From contig NZ_BKDJ01000002.1 in assembly GCF_008580665.1 (NCBI RefSeq), positions 124,001 to 188,000 of the forward strand: DNA of 64,000 nucleotides, in the 5' to 3' direction. Positions 1 through 8,273 of this stretch are shown here, in pieces. The DNA is from Zafaria cholistanensis. Its GTDB lineage: Bacteria; Actinomycetota; Actinomycetes; Actinomycetales; Micrococcaceae. The stretch's first letter is position 1; every line of letters starts with the position of its first letter. The notes under the pieces were generated by a model. That model ran no database searches and was not told the origin of the DNA. It saw only the letters and a list, made by a program, of their open reading frames with translations. The translations under genes were made by a program, and so were the position numbers.

Positions 1-899
1 CCGGACTGGGTACCCGGCTCCACGGTGACGGTCTGGCTGCCGTCGAAGGTGTCCAGGGAGATGTCGGTACCCAGTGCGGCGGCGGTCATGGGAACTTTCA
101 GCGTGGCATGCAGGTCGTTGCCGTCGCGCTCGAAGACCGGGTGCCGGCGCACCTCGATCTCGACGTAGAGGTCCCCGGCCGGGCCCCCGCCGGGGCCGGC
201 CTCGCCCTGGCCGGCCAGGTGGATGCGGGTGCCGGTGCCGACGCCGGCGGGCACCTTGAGCTGCTTGCTGACGCGCTGGCGCACGCGGCCCTGGCCCATG
301 CACTCGTTGCAGGGGCTTGGCAGGGTGGTTCCGTAGCCGCGGCAGGCGCTGCAGGTCTCCACGGACATCATCTGGCCCAGGAAGGAGCGCACCGGGCGCT
401 GCACCTGTCCACGCCCGTGGCAGATGGTGCATTCCACGGGGTGGGTGCCGGGCCGGCAGCAGCTGCCGTTGCAGGTGGGGCAGGTGACGGCGGTTTCCAT
501 CTCCAGCGGGTACACCACGCCCCGGACGGCGTCCTGCAGGTCGATGGTCGCGGTGATGAGCGCGTCGCGGCCCCGGCTGGTCCGGGACATGGGGCCCTGC
601 TGGCCTCCGCCGGCGCCGAAGAACTGCTCGAAGATGTCGCTGAAGCCGAAGCCGGCCCCGGCTCCGCCCGCGCCAAATCCGCCGGTGCCGTTCTCGTTGC
701 CCGTCGCGTCGTAGTTGCGCCGTTTCTCGGTGTCGGAGAGGACCTCATAGGCCCGCGTCACCAGCTTGAACTGCTCGGCCGCCTCCTCGCCGGGGTTCAC
801 GTCCGGGTGCAGCTTGCGGGCCAGCTTGCGGTAGGCCTTCTTGATTTCCTCGGTGCTCGCGTCCTGCGCGACGCCCAGGACGTCGTAGTGGGTGCTCAC
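1..899 (-). CDS. dnaJ: Chaperone protein DnaJ (3' end outside window)
   Basis: Hsp40 co-chaperone that stimulates DnaK ATPase and binds unfolded proteins in the cytoplasm. The gene runs off the left edge, leaving about 299 N-terminal residues. The GTG at 899 opens the usual J-domain start (STHYDVLGV). The HPD triad lies near residue 33, followed by a Gly/Phe-rich linker and a zinc-finger region with four Cys pairs. The first zinc repeat reads CPTCNGSC, with Cys where the consensus CxxCxGxG has Gly; I recall similar forms in related actinobacteria but cannot verify it. It follows hrcA by 50 nt, so it should share the CIRCE-controlled heat-shock transcript. The hrcA linkage suggests the DnaJ2-type paralogue rather than the dnaK-operon copy. 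Confidence 0.96.
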   Translation of the reverse strand, partial: MSTHYDVLGVAQDASTEEIKKAYRKLARKLHPDVNPGEEAAEQFKLVTRAYEVLSDTEKRRNYDATGNENGTGGFGAGGAGAGFGFSDIFEQFFGAGGGQQGPMSRTSRGRDALITATIDLQDAVRGVVYPLEMETAVTCPTCNGSCCRPGTHPVECTICHGRGQVQRPVRSFLGQMMSVETCSACRGYGTTLPSPCNECMGQGRVRQRVSKQLKVPAGVGTGTRIHLAGQGEAGPGGGPAGDLYVEIEVRRHPVFERDGNDLHATLKVPMTAAALGTDISLDTFDGSQTVTVEPGTQS

Positions 900-949
900 A
901 GTCTTCGCTGTGTCCTTTCGTGAGGGTGAATTCTTGGCGCGGGGCCGGG

Positions 950-1963
950 TCAGCCGGCGAGGATCCGCGACAGGTACCGGGCGACGGCACGCACGGCCGC
1001 GATGCTGTTGGGGTAGTCCATGCGGGTCGGGCCCAGCACTCCGACCTTGGCGGTGGATCCGGGGACGTAGCCGGTGGCCACCACCGAGGTCTCCGCCAGG
1101 CTGCCGTGGGCGTGCTCGCTGCCGATGCTCACCGAGATCCCGTGCGCGTCCTGCTCCATCTCGGAGAACAGGCGCAGCAGCACCACCTGCTCCTCGAGGG
1201 CCTCCAGCACCGGGGTGATGGTGTGGGAGAAGTCTCCGGTGGCGCGGGCCAGGTTCGCGGTGCCGGCCATGATGATGCGCTCGGCGCCGCTGTTGCGGGC
1301 CAGCGCGCCGACCGCGGCGGCCAGCTGGGCGCCCGCCGGCGCGAGCCGGGGCGGCAGCTGGTCCGCGGCGCCCTGGCACAGGTCGCGGACGTCCTCCATG
1401 CGCCGGCCGGACAGGGCGGCCAGGAAGGCGGACTTAAGGTCGTGCAGGTCCTCGTCGGTGGTTTCCGGGGCCAGCGGAACGACCCGCTGCTCCACCTTGC
1501 CGGTGGTGGAAATGAGCACCACGAGCACCTGTCCGGCGCCGAGTCCGACGAGTTCGATGTGGCGGACCTTGGCGTCGCTGAACCGGGGCACCTGGATGAC
1601 GGCGACCTGGTGGGTCAGCTGGGCGAGCAGGCGCACCGTGCGGTCCAGGACCACGTCCATGTCGTCCGAGCCCTCCAGCAGCGACTGGATGGCGCGGCGT
1701 TCGGCCGGCGAAAGCGGCTTGACGTCCTCGATGCGGTCCACGAAGCGGCGGTAGCCCTTCTCGGTGGGAATGCGCCCGGCCGAGGTGTGCGGGGCGACGA
1801 TCAGCCCCTCCTCCTCGAGCGAGGCCATGTCGTTGCGGATGGTCGCCGCCGAGACCCCGAGGCGGTGGCGCTCCACGAGCGCCTTGGAGCCCACGGGCTC
1901 GCGCGAGTGTACGTAGTCCTCGACGATGGCCCTTAAGACCTCAAGCCGCCGCGGTTCGGACAT
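950..1963 (-). CDS. hrcA: Heat-inducible transcription repressor HrcA
   Basis: Repressor of class I heat-shock genes that binds CIRCE operators; its activity in other bacteria depends on GroEL. The 337-residue protein has an N-terminal winged helix ([16 protein letters not shown]) followed by the conserved [12 protein letters not shown] segment and a C-terminal GAF-like dimerisation region. I chose the ATG at 1963 because GGAGGG lies 6 nt upstream and the protein then begins in register with the family ([16 protein letters not shown]). In-frame codons continue upstream to 2017, but they would run into the operator. It is the first gene of hrcA-dnaJ and should be autoregulated through the CIRCE element just upstream. 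Confidence 0.97.
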   Translation of the reverse strand: MSEPRRLEVLRAIVEDYVHSREPVGSKALVERHRLGVSAATIRNDMASLEEEGLIVAPHTSAGRIPTEKGYRRFVDRIEDVKPLSPAERRAIQSLLEGSDDMDVVLDRTVRLLAQLTHQVAVIQVPRFSDAKVRHIELVGLGAGQVLVVLISTTGKVEQRVVPLAPETTDEDLHDLKSAFLAALSGRRMEDVRDLCQGAADQLPPRLAPAGAQLAAAVGALARNSGAERIIMAGTANLARATGDFSHTITPVLEALEEQVVLLRLFSEMEQDAHGISVSIGSEHAHGSLAETSVVATGYVPGSTAKVGVLGPTRMDYPNSIAAVRAVARYLSRILAG

Positions 1964-1997
1964 GGTCCCACCCTCCGTGCTCTCTTTCGCCGAGGCC

Positions 1998-2024
1998 TTA
2001 GCACTCGACACGTTCAAGTGCTAA
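1998..2024. promoter_or_regulatory. CIRCE operator of hrcA-dnaJ
   Basis: The sequence matches the HrcA operator TTAGCACTC-N9-GAGTGCTAA with one mismatch: TTAGCACTC at 1998-2006, a 9-nt spacer, and AAGTGCTAA at 2016-2024. It sits 35 nt upstream of the hrcA start and confirms autoregulation. It also lies about 110 nt upstream of the divergent gene starting at 2134, so HrcA could influence that promoter too; this second point is inference. Confidence 0.95.
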
Positions 2025-2133
2025 GTCTAATACCTTCCGCGCGTTGTTAGCATGGGGGCCGCGCGCACGCCGGTGGCGGGCGGGACGGCGGGCGGAGTGC
2101 CCCCGGCCAGGGATCGGAAGGCAAGGGCGGGAC

Positions 2134-3015
2134 ATGGGCACGTACGACTGGGGGGCGCAGGAGATCGGGGCACCCAAGCGGCGCGAGCTGCGCAAGGTTC
2201 CCGCCGCCGTCGGACTGCTGCTCGAGGACGTCCAGACCGGATGGGTGGGCGAAGTGGTCCGGGTGGAGAAGGCCGGCGGGATGCGCGTGGTCGCCCTGGA
2301 GGACCGCCACGGCAGGACCAAATCGTTCCGGACCGGCTTCGGCTTCCTGCTGGAAGGCGAGCCGGTCGAACTCGTGGACCCCGCCGTCGCCCAGGCGTCA
2401 GCCCCGCCCGCGCAGGCCGCCCCGGCCCGCAGCGCCTCCGGTTCGGTGGTGGTGCGGAACCTCAAGGCGCGCACCGCCCGGGCCAGCCGCATCTGGGTGG
2501 AGGGCAAGCACGACGCGGAACTGGTGGAGAAGGTCTGGGGCCACGACCTGCGCGTGGAGGGCATCGTCGTCGAGCCCCTGCATGGCGTCGACGACCTCGC
2601 CGCCGCCGTCCGCGACTTTTCCCCCGGCCCGGGCCGCCGGCTCGGCATCCTGGTGGACCACCTGGTCGCCGGGTCGAAGGAGGAGCGCATCGCCGCCGCC
2701 GCGATGGCCGTGCCCGGGGCCCGCGGCAACGTCCTGGTGGTGGGGCACCCCTACGTGGACGTGTGGCAGGCGATCCGCCCCTCCGTGCTCGGGATCCCGG
2801 CCTGGCCGGTGGTCCCGCGCGGCACGGACTGGAAGACCGGCATCCTGCGCGGGCTGGGATGGCCGTCGCAGACCCCGGCCGACGTGGCGCTGGGGTGGAA
2901 GCGGCTGCTGGGGAACGTGCGCACCTACGCGGACCTGGAGGCGTCGCTGCTGGGCCGCGTGGAGGAAGTCATCGATTTCCTGACGGCAGAGGAGAGCCGC
3001 CGGGACGGCAGCTAG
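2134..3015 (+). CDS. DUF3097 family protein, unknown function
   Basis: A 293-residue conserved actinobacterial protein of the DUF3097 family. I recognise the family but no function is established. The ATG at 2134 is preceded by a purine-rich GGGCGGGA and gives the family start (GTYDWGAQE). The N-terminal third resembles a small beta domain (GLLLEDVQTGWVGEVVRVEK). The centre contains WVEGKHDAELVEKVWG (about residues 123-138) and then LGILVDHLV. These resemble the Glu and Asp motifs of Toprim nuclease/primase folds; that reading is mine and is not demonstrated. It is divergent from hrcA across the CIRCE element. Confidence 0.85.
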   Translation: MGTYDWGAQEIGAPKRRELRKVPAAVGLLLEDVQTGWVGEVVRVEKAGGMRVVALEDRHGRTKSFRTGFGFLLEGEPVELVDPAVAQASAPPAQAAPARSASGSVVVRNLKARTARASRIWVEGKHDAELVEKVWGHDLRVEGIVVEPLHGVDDLAAAVRDFSPGPGRRLGILVDHLVAGSKEERIAAAAMAVPGARGNVLVVGHPYVDVWQAIRPSVLGIPAWPVVPRGTDWKTGILRGLGWPSQTPADVALGWKRLLGNVRTYADLEASLLGRVEEVIDFLTAEESRRDGS

Positions 3016-3020
3016 CGCCT

Positions 3021-3210
3021 GCCAGGCTCCCCCAGGCTCCCCCAGGCTCCCGGCTCCCGCCGGCTCGCTGCGCTCGCCGCGGGTCCCTCGCCCGGTAGCG
3101 TCTACCCGGCTCCCGCCGGCTTGCTGCGCTCGCCGCGGGTCCCTCGCCCGGTAGCGTCTACCCGGCTCCCGCCGGCTTGCTGCGCTCGCCGCGGGTCCCT
3201 CGCCCGGTAG
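3021..3210. repeat. Short direct repeats and 56-bp tandem repeats before the DUF4870 gene
   Basis: Three 10-mers ending in CAGGCTCC occupy 3021-3050. A 56-bp unit then starts at 3051, 3107 and 3163: two full copies, and a third of 48 bp identical up to CCCGGTAG at 3210. Where the earlier copies continue CGTCTACC, the third switches into TAGACT, the likely -10 box of the next gene. The array thus looks like a tandemly duplicated promoter-upstream segment. A related sequence lies upstream of rarA near 47802-47870. Confidence 0.9.
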
Positions 3211-3213
3211 ACT
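3208..3213 (+). promoter_or_regulatory. Probable -10 box (TAGACT) for the DUF4870 gene
   Basis: TAGACT fits the actinobacterial TANNNT -10 pattern and would start transcription near 3220, giving a leader of about 30 nt with a good GGAGG site. No convincing -35 is visible, because that position falls inside the tandem repeat. Confidence 0.5.
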
Positions 3214-3250
3214 TGGCGGACAAGCAGGAAAACTAGTGGAGGATGCAAGC

Positions 3251-3667
3251 GTGACCAACGGGCACCCAGACAAGACCCGCGACGGGGCGGAGGCTGCCGG
3301 CCGGTTCGAGGGTTCCTCGCCGGCGCCGCTGCCGCTGACCCCCTCCGAGGACCGCCAGTGGGCCATGATTTCCCACTTCGGCTGCATCCTGGGCTTCCTC
3401 CCCGCGGCCATCATCTACTACGTCTACCGCGACCGCGGCCCGTTCACCGCGCAGGAGTCCAAGGAGGCGCTGAATTTCGCCCTCCCGCTGACGGTGCTGG
3501 CAATGCTGGCCAACCTGCTGGCACTGATCCCCTTCATCGGAGGATTCTTCGCGATCCTGGCCGTGGGAATCTGGCTGTACCTGACCGTCAGCGGCGTGGT
3601 GGCCGGCATCGAGACCAACAAGGGACGCCCCTACCGGTACCTGCTGAACTTCCGCATGGTCAAGTAG
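3251..3667 (+). CDS. DUF4870 domain membrane protein
   Basis: A small predicted membrane protein (138 residues) of the DUF4870/Tic20-like type; no function is established. After a polar N-terminus of about 40 residues come PSEDRQWAMISHFG and three hydrophobic stretches: residues 49-63 (GFLPAAIIYYVY), 80-100 and 102-125 (GGFFAILAVGIWLYLTVSGV). The GTG at 3251 is preferred over the in-frame GTG at 3236, because the GGAGG at 3238-3242 then sits 8 nt upstream. It ends close to the convergent hemW, with short GTAGGCRCAGTCAA-like repeats between them. Confidence 0.85.
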   Translation: MTNGHPDKTRDGAEAAGRFEGSSPAPLPLTPSEDRQWAMISHFGCILGFLPAAIIYYVYRDRGPFTAQESKEALNFALPLTVLAMLANLLALIPFIGGFFAILAVGIWLYLTVSGVVAGIETNKGRPYRYLLNFRMVK

Positions 3668-3734
3668 GCACTTCCGCCTGGCAAGGTAGGCGCAGTCAAG
3701 TAGGCACAGTCAAGCAGGCGGCCCCTCCGGAGGC

Positions 3735-4964
3735 CTAGAAGTCCAGCAGCCGGCGCACCACGGCGTCGGCGAGCAGGCGGCCCTGCAGGGTCAGCACCAC
3801 CCGGCCGGCGAAGGCGGCCGCCGGTTCCACCAGTCCGTCGGCGATGAGCCCGGCGATGGCCCTGCGCCCTTCCGGGCGAAGGCGCGCCGCGGGAAGGCCC
3901 TCGACGATGCGGGTGAGCAGCATCGCCTCCTCCAGGTAGCGCGCTTCGGCGTCGGGCGTTTCGCGGCCCGCCGCCGGGGAGGCTCCGGAGTCGACGCGCT
4001 GCTGGTAGGCGGCCGGGTGCTTGACGTTCCACCAGCGCACTCCGCCCACGTGTGAATGCGCGCCCGGTCCGGCGCCCCACCAGTCGCCGCCGGACCAGTA
4101 GGCCAGGTTGTGGCGGCAGCGGGTTGCCTCGTCCCGGCTCCAGTTGGAGACCTCGTACCAGCCGAAGCCGGCAGCGGTGAGCAGCTCCTCCGCGAGGAGG
4201 TACTTGTCCGCATGGTCATCATCGTCGATGTCCGGGACCTCCCCCCGGCGGATGCGCGCGGCCAGCCGGGTTCCTTCCTCGATGATCAGCGCGTAGGCGC
4301 TGATGTGGTCCGGTCCGTAGGACAGCGCCTCCTCCAGGCTGCGCCGCCAGTCCTCCAGCGACTCCCCGGGAGTGCCGTAGATCAGGTCCACGCTCACCTC
4401 CAGGCCCGCCTCGCGGGCCCAGCTGACGGCCTGCCCCACGCGCTCGGGGCGGTGCGTCCGGTCCAGGACCTTGAGCACGTGCGGGACAGCCGACTGCATG
4501 CCGAAGGAGACGCGGGTGAACCCGGCCTCGGCCAGGGTGCGCAGCGATTCGGGCGTCACGGAATCCGGGTTGGCCTCGGTGGTGACCTCGGCGCCGGGCT
4601 CCAGGCCCCACGCGTCCCGGACGGCCCCCAGCACGGCCGCAAGGTCCGCGGCCGGCAGCAGAGTGGGCGTTCCGCCCCCGAAGAACACCGTCCCCGCGCG
4701 GCGCGCCGGAAGCCCCGAGGCCTCCAGCACGGCCGCGCCGAACCCGATTTCGCGGCAGACCGCCGCGGCGTAGGTGTCCTGGCTGGATCCGTGCCCGAGC
4801 TCCTGCGCGGTGTAGGTGTTGAAGTCGCAGTACCCGCAGCGCACCGCGCAGAACGGGATGTGGACATAGACGGAGAACGGCCGCTCCCCCGCACCGTCAA
4901 GCACGGTGGGGGGGAGCGTCCCGTCCGCCGGGGCGGGATCGCCCAGGGGCAGCGCGCCGGCCAT
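3735..4964 (-). CDS. hemW: Radical SAM heme chaperone HemW
   Basis: A radical-SAM protein related to oxygen-independent coproporphyrinogen oxidase HemN; characterised HemW proteins bind heme and deliver it to apoproteins. The 409-residue sequence has the CxxxCxxC cluster motif CAVRCGYC (about residue 42), the GGGTPTLL SAM segment, and RHNLAYW, the HNxxYW signature that separates HemW from true HemN. The ATG at 4964 lies 5 nt after the lepA stop with an AAGAAG-type site overlapping lepA, so the two are probably translated together. Longer in-frame extensions would run into lepA. Confidence 0.93.
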   Translation of the reverse strand: MAGALPLGDPAPADGTLPPTVLDGAGERPFSVYVHIPFCAVRCGYCDFNTYTAQELGHGSSQDTYAAAVCREIGFGAAVLEASGLPARRAGTVFFGGGTPTLLPAADLAAVLGAVRDAWGLEPGAEVTTEANPDSVTPESLRTLAEAGFTRVSFGMQSAVPHVLKVLDRTHRPERVGQAVSWAREAGLEVSVDLIYGTPGESLEDWRRSLEEALSYGPDHISAYALIIEEGTRLAARIRRGEVPDIDDDDHADKYLLAEELLTAAGFGWYEVSNWSRDEATRCRHNLAYWSGGDWWGAGPGAHSHVGGVRWWNVKHPAAYQQRVDSGASPAAGRETPDAEARYLEEAMLLTRIVEGLPAARLRPEGRRAIAGLIADGLVEPAAAFAGRVVLTLQGRLLADAVVRRLLDF

Positions 4965-4969
4965 GGTTC

Positions 4970-6820
4970 CTACTTCTTCTTGTCCTTGGAATCGTCGGAT
5001 GACAGCGCGGCGATGAACGCCTCCTGGGGGACCTCGACGCGGCCCACCATCTTCATGCGCTTCTTGCCTTCCTTCTGCTTCTCCAGGAGCTTGCGCTTGC
5101 GGGAGATGTCGCCGCCATAGCACTTGGCCAGCACGTCCTTGCGGATGGCGCGGATGCTTTCGCGGGCGATGATGCGCGAGCCGATCGCGGCCTGGATGGG
5201 CACCTCGAACTGCTGGCGCGGGATAAGTTCGCGCAGCTTTTGGGTCATCATGACGCCGTAGGAGTACGCCTTGTCCTTGTGGGTGATGGCGCTGAACGCG
5301 TCCACCTGCTCGCCCTGGAGCAGGATGTCCACCTTCACCAGGTCGGAGACCTGCTCGCCGTCGGCCTTCCAGTCCAGCGAGGCGTAGCCGCGGGTCTTGG
5401 ACTTGAGGACATCGAAGAAGTCAAAGACGATTTCCGCCAGCGGAAGCCAGTAGCGCAGCTCCACCCGGTCCTCGGAGAGGTAGTCCATGCCGCGCATGTG
5501 CCCCCGCCGGGACTGGCACAGCTCCATGATGGCGCCAACGAACTCGTTCGGGGCCAGGATCGTGGCGGCCACCATGGGCTCGTGGACCTCGAGGATCTTT
5601 CCGCCCGGGAACTCGCTGGGGTTGGTGACCGTGATCATCTTCTTGTCCTCGGTCTTGACCTCGTACACCACGTTCGGCGCGGTGGAGATCAGGTCCAGGT
5701 TGAACTCGCGCTCCAGGCGCTCGCGGACGATCTCCAGGTGCAGCAGCCCCAGGAAGCCCACGCGGAAGCCGAAGCCCAGCGCCACGGAGGTTTCCGGCTC
5801 GTAGACCAGGGCCGCGTCGTTCAGCTGCAGCTTGTCCAGCGCATCGCGCAGCGCCGGGTAGTCGGAGCCGTCGATCGGGTACAGGCCGGAGAACACCATG
5901 GGCTTGGGGTCCTGGTAGCCGCCCAGCGACTCCGCCGCGGGCTTGGCCAGGTTGGTGACGGTGTCGCCGACCTTGGACTGGCGCACGTCCTTCACGCCGG
6001 TGATCAGGTAGCCCACCTCGCCCACGCCCAGGCCCTGGGTCGGGGTCGGCTCCGGGGAGCTGACCCCGATCTCCAGCAGTTCGTGGCTGGCCTTGGTGGA
6101 CATCATCTGGATGCGCTCGCGCGGGGACAGCTTGCCATCGACCACGCGGACGTAGGTGACCACGCCGCGGTAGGTGTCGTAGACGGAGTCGAAGATCATC
6201 GCGCGGGCCGGCGCGTCCGCGTTGCCCACCGGAGCGGGAAGGTCGCGCACAATCTTGTCCAGCAGCGCCTCGACGCCCTCGCCGGTCTTGCCGGAGACCC
6301 GCAGCACGTCCGCCGGGTCCCCGCCGATCAGGTTGGCCAGCTCCAGGGCGTACTTCTCCGGCTGGGCGGCCGGCAGGTCGATCTTGTTCAGCACGGGAAT
6401 GATGGTGAGGTCGTTCTCCATCGCCAGGTACAGGTTGGCCAGCGTCTGGGCCTCGATGCCCTGGGCCGCATCGACCAGCAGGACCGCGCCCTCGCAGGCG
6501 GCCAGCGAACGGGAGACCTCGTAGGTGAAGTCGACGTGGCCCGGGGTGTCGATCATGTTCAGGGCGTAGGCGGTGCCCTCGACCTCCCACGGCATGCGCA
6601 CGGCCTGGCTCTTGATGGTGATGCCGCGCTCGCGCTCGATGTCCATGCGGTCCAGGTACTGGGCCTTCATGTCCCGGGCGGCAACGACGCCGGTCTTTTG
6701 CAGCATCCGGTCGGCCAGGGTCGACTTTCCGTGGTCGATGTGGGCGATGATGCAGAAGTTCCTGATGATCGCCGGATCGGTGGCGGCGGGCACCGGTGCG
6801 GTGCGGGCCATGGGTGACAC
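4970..6820 (-). CDS. lepA: Translation factor LepA (EF-4)
   Basis: A ribosome-dependent GTPase related to EF-G that acts on elongating or initiating ribosomes. The 616-residue protein has the classic G motifs [23 protein letters not shown] and NKID. These are followed by the beta-barrel, EF-G III/V-like domains and the basic C-terminal tail ([18 protein letters not shown]). I chose GTG at 6820 because GAGG lies 8 nt upstream, and the protein then starts [20 protein letters not shown], as I recall for Micrococcaceae; the ATG at 6811 is an alternative. It is first in a lepA-hemW pair. Confidence 0.97.
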   Translation of the reverse strand: MSPMARTAPVPAATDPAIIRNFCIIAHIDHGKSTLADRMLQKTGVVAARDMKAQYLDRMDIERERGITIKSQAVRMPWEVEGTAYALNMIDTPGHVDFTYEVSRSLAACEGAVLLVDAAQGIEAQTLANLYLAMENDLTIIPVLNKIDLPAAQPEKYALELANLIGGDPADVLRVSGKTGEGVEALLDKIVRDLPAPVGNADAPARAMIFDSVYDTYRGVVTYVRVVDGKLSPRERIQMMSTKASHELLEIGVSSPEPTPTQGLGVGEVGYLITGVKDVRQSKVGDTVTNLAKPAAESLGGYQDPKPMVFSGLYPIDGSDYPALRDALDKLQLNDAALVYEPETSVALGFGFRVGFLGLLHLEIVRERLEREFNLDLISTAPNVVYEVKTEDKKMITVTNPSEFPGGKILEVHEPMVAATILAPNEFVGAIMELCQSRRGHMRGMDYLSEDRVELRYWLPLAEIVFDFFDVLKSKTRGYASLDWKADGEQVSDLVKVDILLQGEQVDAFSAITHKDKAYSYGVMMTQKLRELIPRQQFEVPIQAAIGSRIIARESIRAIRKDVLAKCYGGDISRKRKLLEKQKEGKKRMKMVGRVEVPQEAFIAALSSDDSKDKKK

Positions 6821-6967
6821 GTGGGTGACCTCACTCTTGCTGACGGACGGGGTAGGGACGAACGGCACAGACGAACGCGGATGAACCGCAAGCACTCATT
6901 GTCCCATGCCGGGGCGGGCCCCGTCTGCCGCGACCCGCTCGCTGGGGTTTCTCCGGGGAAGTAGCGG

Positions 6968-6973
6968 TAGCCT
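6968..6973 (+). promoter_or_regulatory. Possible -10 box (TAGCCT) of the pemK-like gene
   Basis: TAGCCT ends 7 nt before the ATG at 6981 and no Shine-Dalgarno sequence fits between them. This is consistent with a leaderless transcript. No clear -35 is visible. Confidence 0.4.
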
Positions 6974-6980
6974 GTTGCGC

Positions 6981-7688
6981 ATGAAATCCGGAGGCCCCCT
7001 CGTCCGCACGCTCCTCGATGCGCTCGCGCGCCTGTTTGGCGCCGGTCCGGCCCGGGGACCCGGGACAACGCAGGGAAGGGGCGCAGCTGCGGGAAGCGGC
7101 ACGGCGCCCGCCGGCGGACCGCGCCCGGCCTCTGCCGCCGCCCGCGGTAAGGGCCGCGGCAACTCCCCCGCCGGCGACGGCAGGCCCGGTGGCGGCAGGC
7201 CCGGCCCGGTGCCCTCCCCCCGGCGGCCCGCCCGCGCCGCCGGCGCGAAGCCCGGGCCGCAGCCCGGCTCCGGGGCCGGGCTGGGTGGGTCCGCCAGCTG
7301 GGAGCAGGGAGGGTACCCGGGTGACTTCACCGGGAAGGTCCGTGCCCGCTACGCGCCGACCCCGGACGGGCGGCCCGATCCGGGCGAGGTCGTGTGGGCG
7401 TGGGTGCCCTACGAGGAGGACCATGGGCAGGGCAAGGACCGGCCGGTGCTGCTGGTCGGGCATGACGGGGACTACCTGCTGGCGCTGATGCTCACCTCCA
7501 GGGACCGCAACAACGGGACCCGCCGCGACGGGGACTACCTGGACGTGGGCTCCGGCCCGTGGGACCGGCAGGGCCGGCCGAGCGAGGTCAAGCTGGACCG
7601 TGTGGTGCGGCTGCTGCCCGGAGCCGTGCGCCGCGAAGGGGCGGTGCTGGACCGGGAACGGTTCGAGGCGGTCGCCCGGCGCCTCTAA
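6981..7688 (+). CDS. PemK/MazF-family toxin-like protein with long low-complexity N-terminus
   Basis: A 235-residue protein. About the first 110 residues are low-complexity Gly/Pro/Ala/Arg-rich sequence after a short amphipathic start (LVRTLLDALARLFG). The C-terminal 120 residues match the PemK/MazF fold: PDPGEVVWAWVPYEE, then DRPVLLVGHDGDYLLALMLTSRD, and a C-terminal EVKLDRVVRLLP segment. MazF-family members are endoribonuclease toxins. No antitoxin gene lies beside this one: lepA is upstream on the other strand and rpsT downstream. It may therefore be an orphan or a domesticated RNase. Start chosen at the ATG just after a TAGCCT box. Confidence 0.8.
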   Translation: MKSGGPLVRTLLDALARLFGAGPARGPGTTQGRGAAAGSGTAPAGGPRPASAAARGKGRGNSPAGDGRPGGGRPGPVPSPRRPARAAGAKPGPQPGSGAGLGGSASWEQGGYPGDFTGKVRARYAPTPDGRPDPGEVVWAWVPYEEDHGQGKDRPVLLVGHDGDYLLALMLTSRDRNNGTRRDGDYLDVGSGPWDRQGRPSEVKLDRVVRLLPGAVRREGAVLDRERFEAVARRL

Positions 7689-7787
7689 GCCAGCGCCTCT
7701 AAGCCAGCGCCTCCAGGCCGGTGCGGCACCGGGCAGCGGACCCGGCGCGCCGGCTGCGCAAAGTCGCCTTCCCTCGGGACGACCTGC

Positions 7788-7927
7788 TAGTATCTAATGC
7801 TGTGTGCCCGCGCAGGTCGAACGGGCACCTTCTTCTAGGGTCGCCATAGGTATCCCCACGCCGCTCAGTCGATGGCCCGGAAGTAACCCTCTAGACCCAT
7901 TCCGCGAAAAGCAAGAGAGTTTAACTA
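7788..7927 (+). promoter_or_regulatory. Putative promoter and long leader of rpsT
   Basis: TAGTAT at 7788-7793 is the best -10 candidate; no convincing -35 is visible. This would give a 5' leader of roughly 125 nt before the GTG at 7928. Leaders of this length on ribosomal-protein genes often carry autoregulatory RNA structure, but I cannot fold this one convincingly. An AGAGAG purine run lies just before the start. Confidence 0.4.
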
Positions 7928-8188
7928 GTGGCTAACATCAAGTCCCAGAAGAAGCGCATTCTCACCAACGAGAAGGCCCGCCAGCGCAACGCTGCCATCA
8001 AGTCCGAGCTGAAGACGGTCATCCGCTCCGTCAACTCCGCTGTCGCCGCCGCCGACAAGGATGCCGCGGCCGCCGCGCTGTCCACCGCCGGCAAGAAGCT
8101 GGACAAGGCCGTCAGCAAGGGCGTCATCCACAAGAACCAGGCCGCCAACCGCAAGTCCGCGATCTCCAAGAAGGTCAGCGCGCTCTAA
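7928..8188 (+). CDS. rpsT: 30S ribosomal protein S20
   Basis: Primary 16S rRNA-binding protein of the small subunit, 86 residues and family-typical. It begins [20 protein letters not shown], is rich in Lys/Ala helix, and ends [11 protein letters not shown]. The GTG start gives the exact family N-terminus. It is monocistronic, with a strong hairpin terminator immediately after. It is convergent with holA on the other strand. Confidence 0.98.
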   Translation: MANIKSQKKRILTNEKARQRNAAIKSELKTVIRSVNSAVAAADKDAAAAALSTAGKKLDKAVSKGVIHKNQAANRKSAISKKVSAL

Positions 8189-8202
8189 GCGTTGGATGCA
8201 CG

Positions 8203-8245
8203 GCGAGGGCCGCTCCGGGGTTTCCCCGGGGCGGCCCTCGCTTTT
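8203..8245 (+). terminator. Rho-independent terminator of rpsT
   Basis: An 18-bp stem (8203-8220 with 8224-8241, one G-U wobble) with a very short TTT loop is followed by TTTTG. It lies 15 nt after the rpsT stop. The same hairpin could also end holA transcripts coming from the right. Confidence 0.9.
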
Positions 8246-8273
8246 GTGTCCGGCCTTGGTGTGCGGAGCGGCG

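Noticed and set aside
3051-3210. CRISPR array
   Set aside because: The units are contiguous 56-bp tandem copies without unique spacers and no cas genes are nearby.
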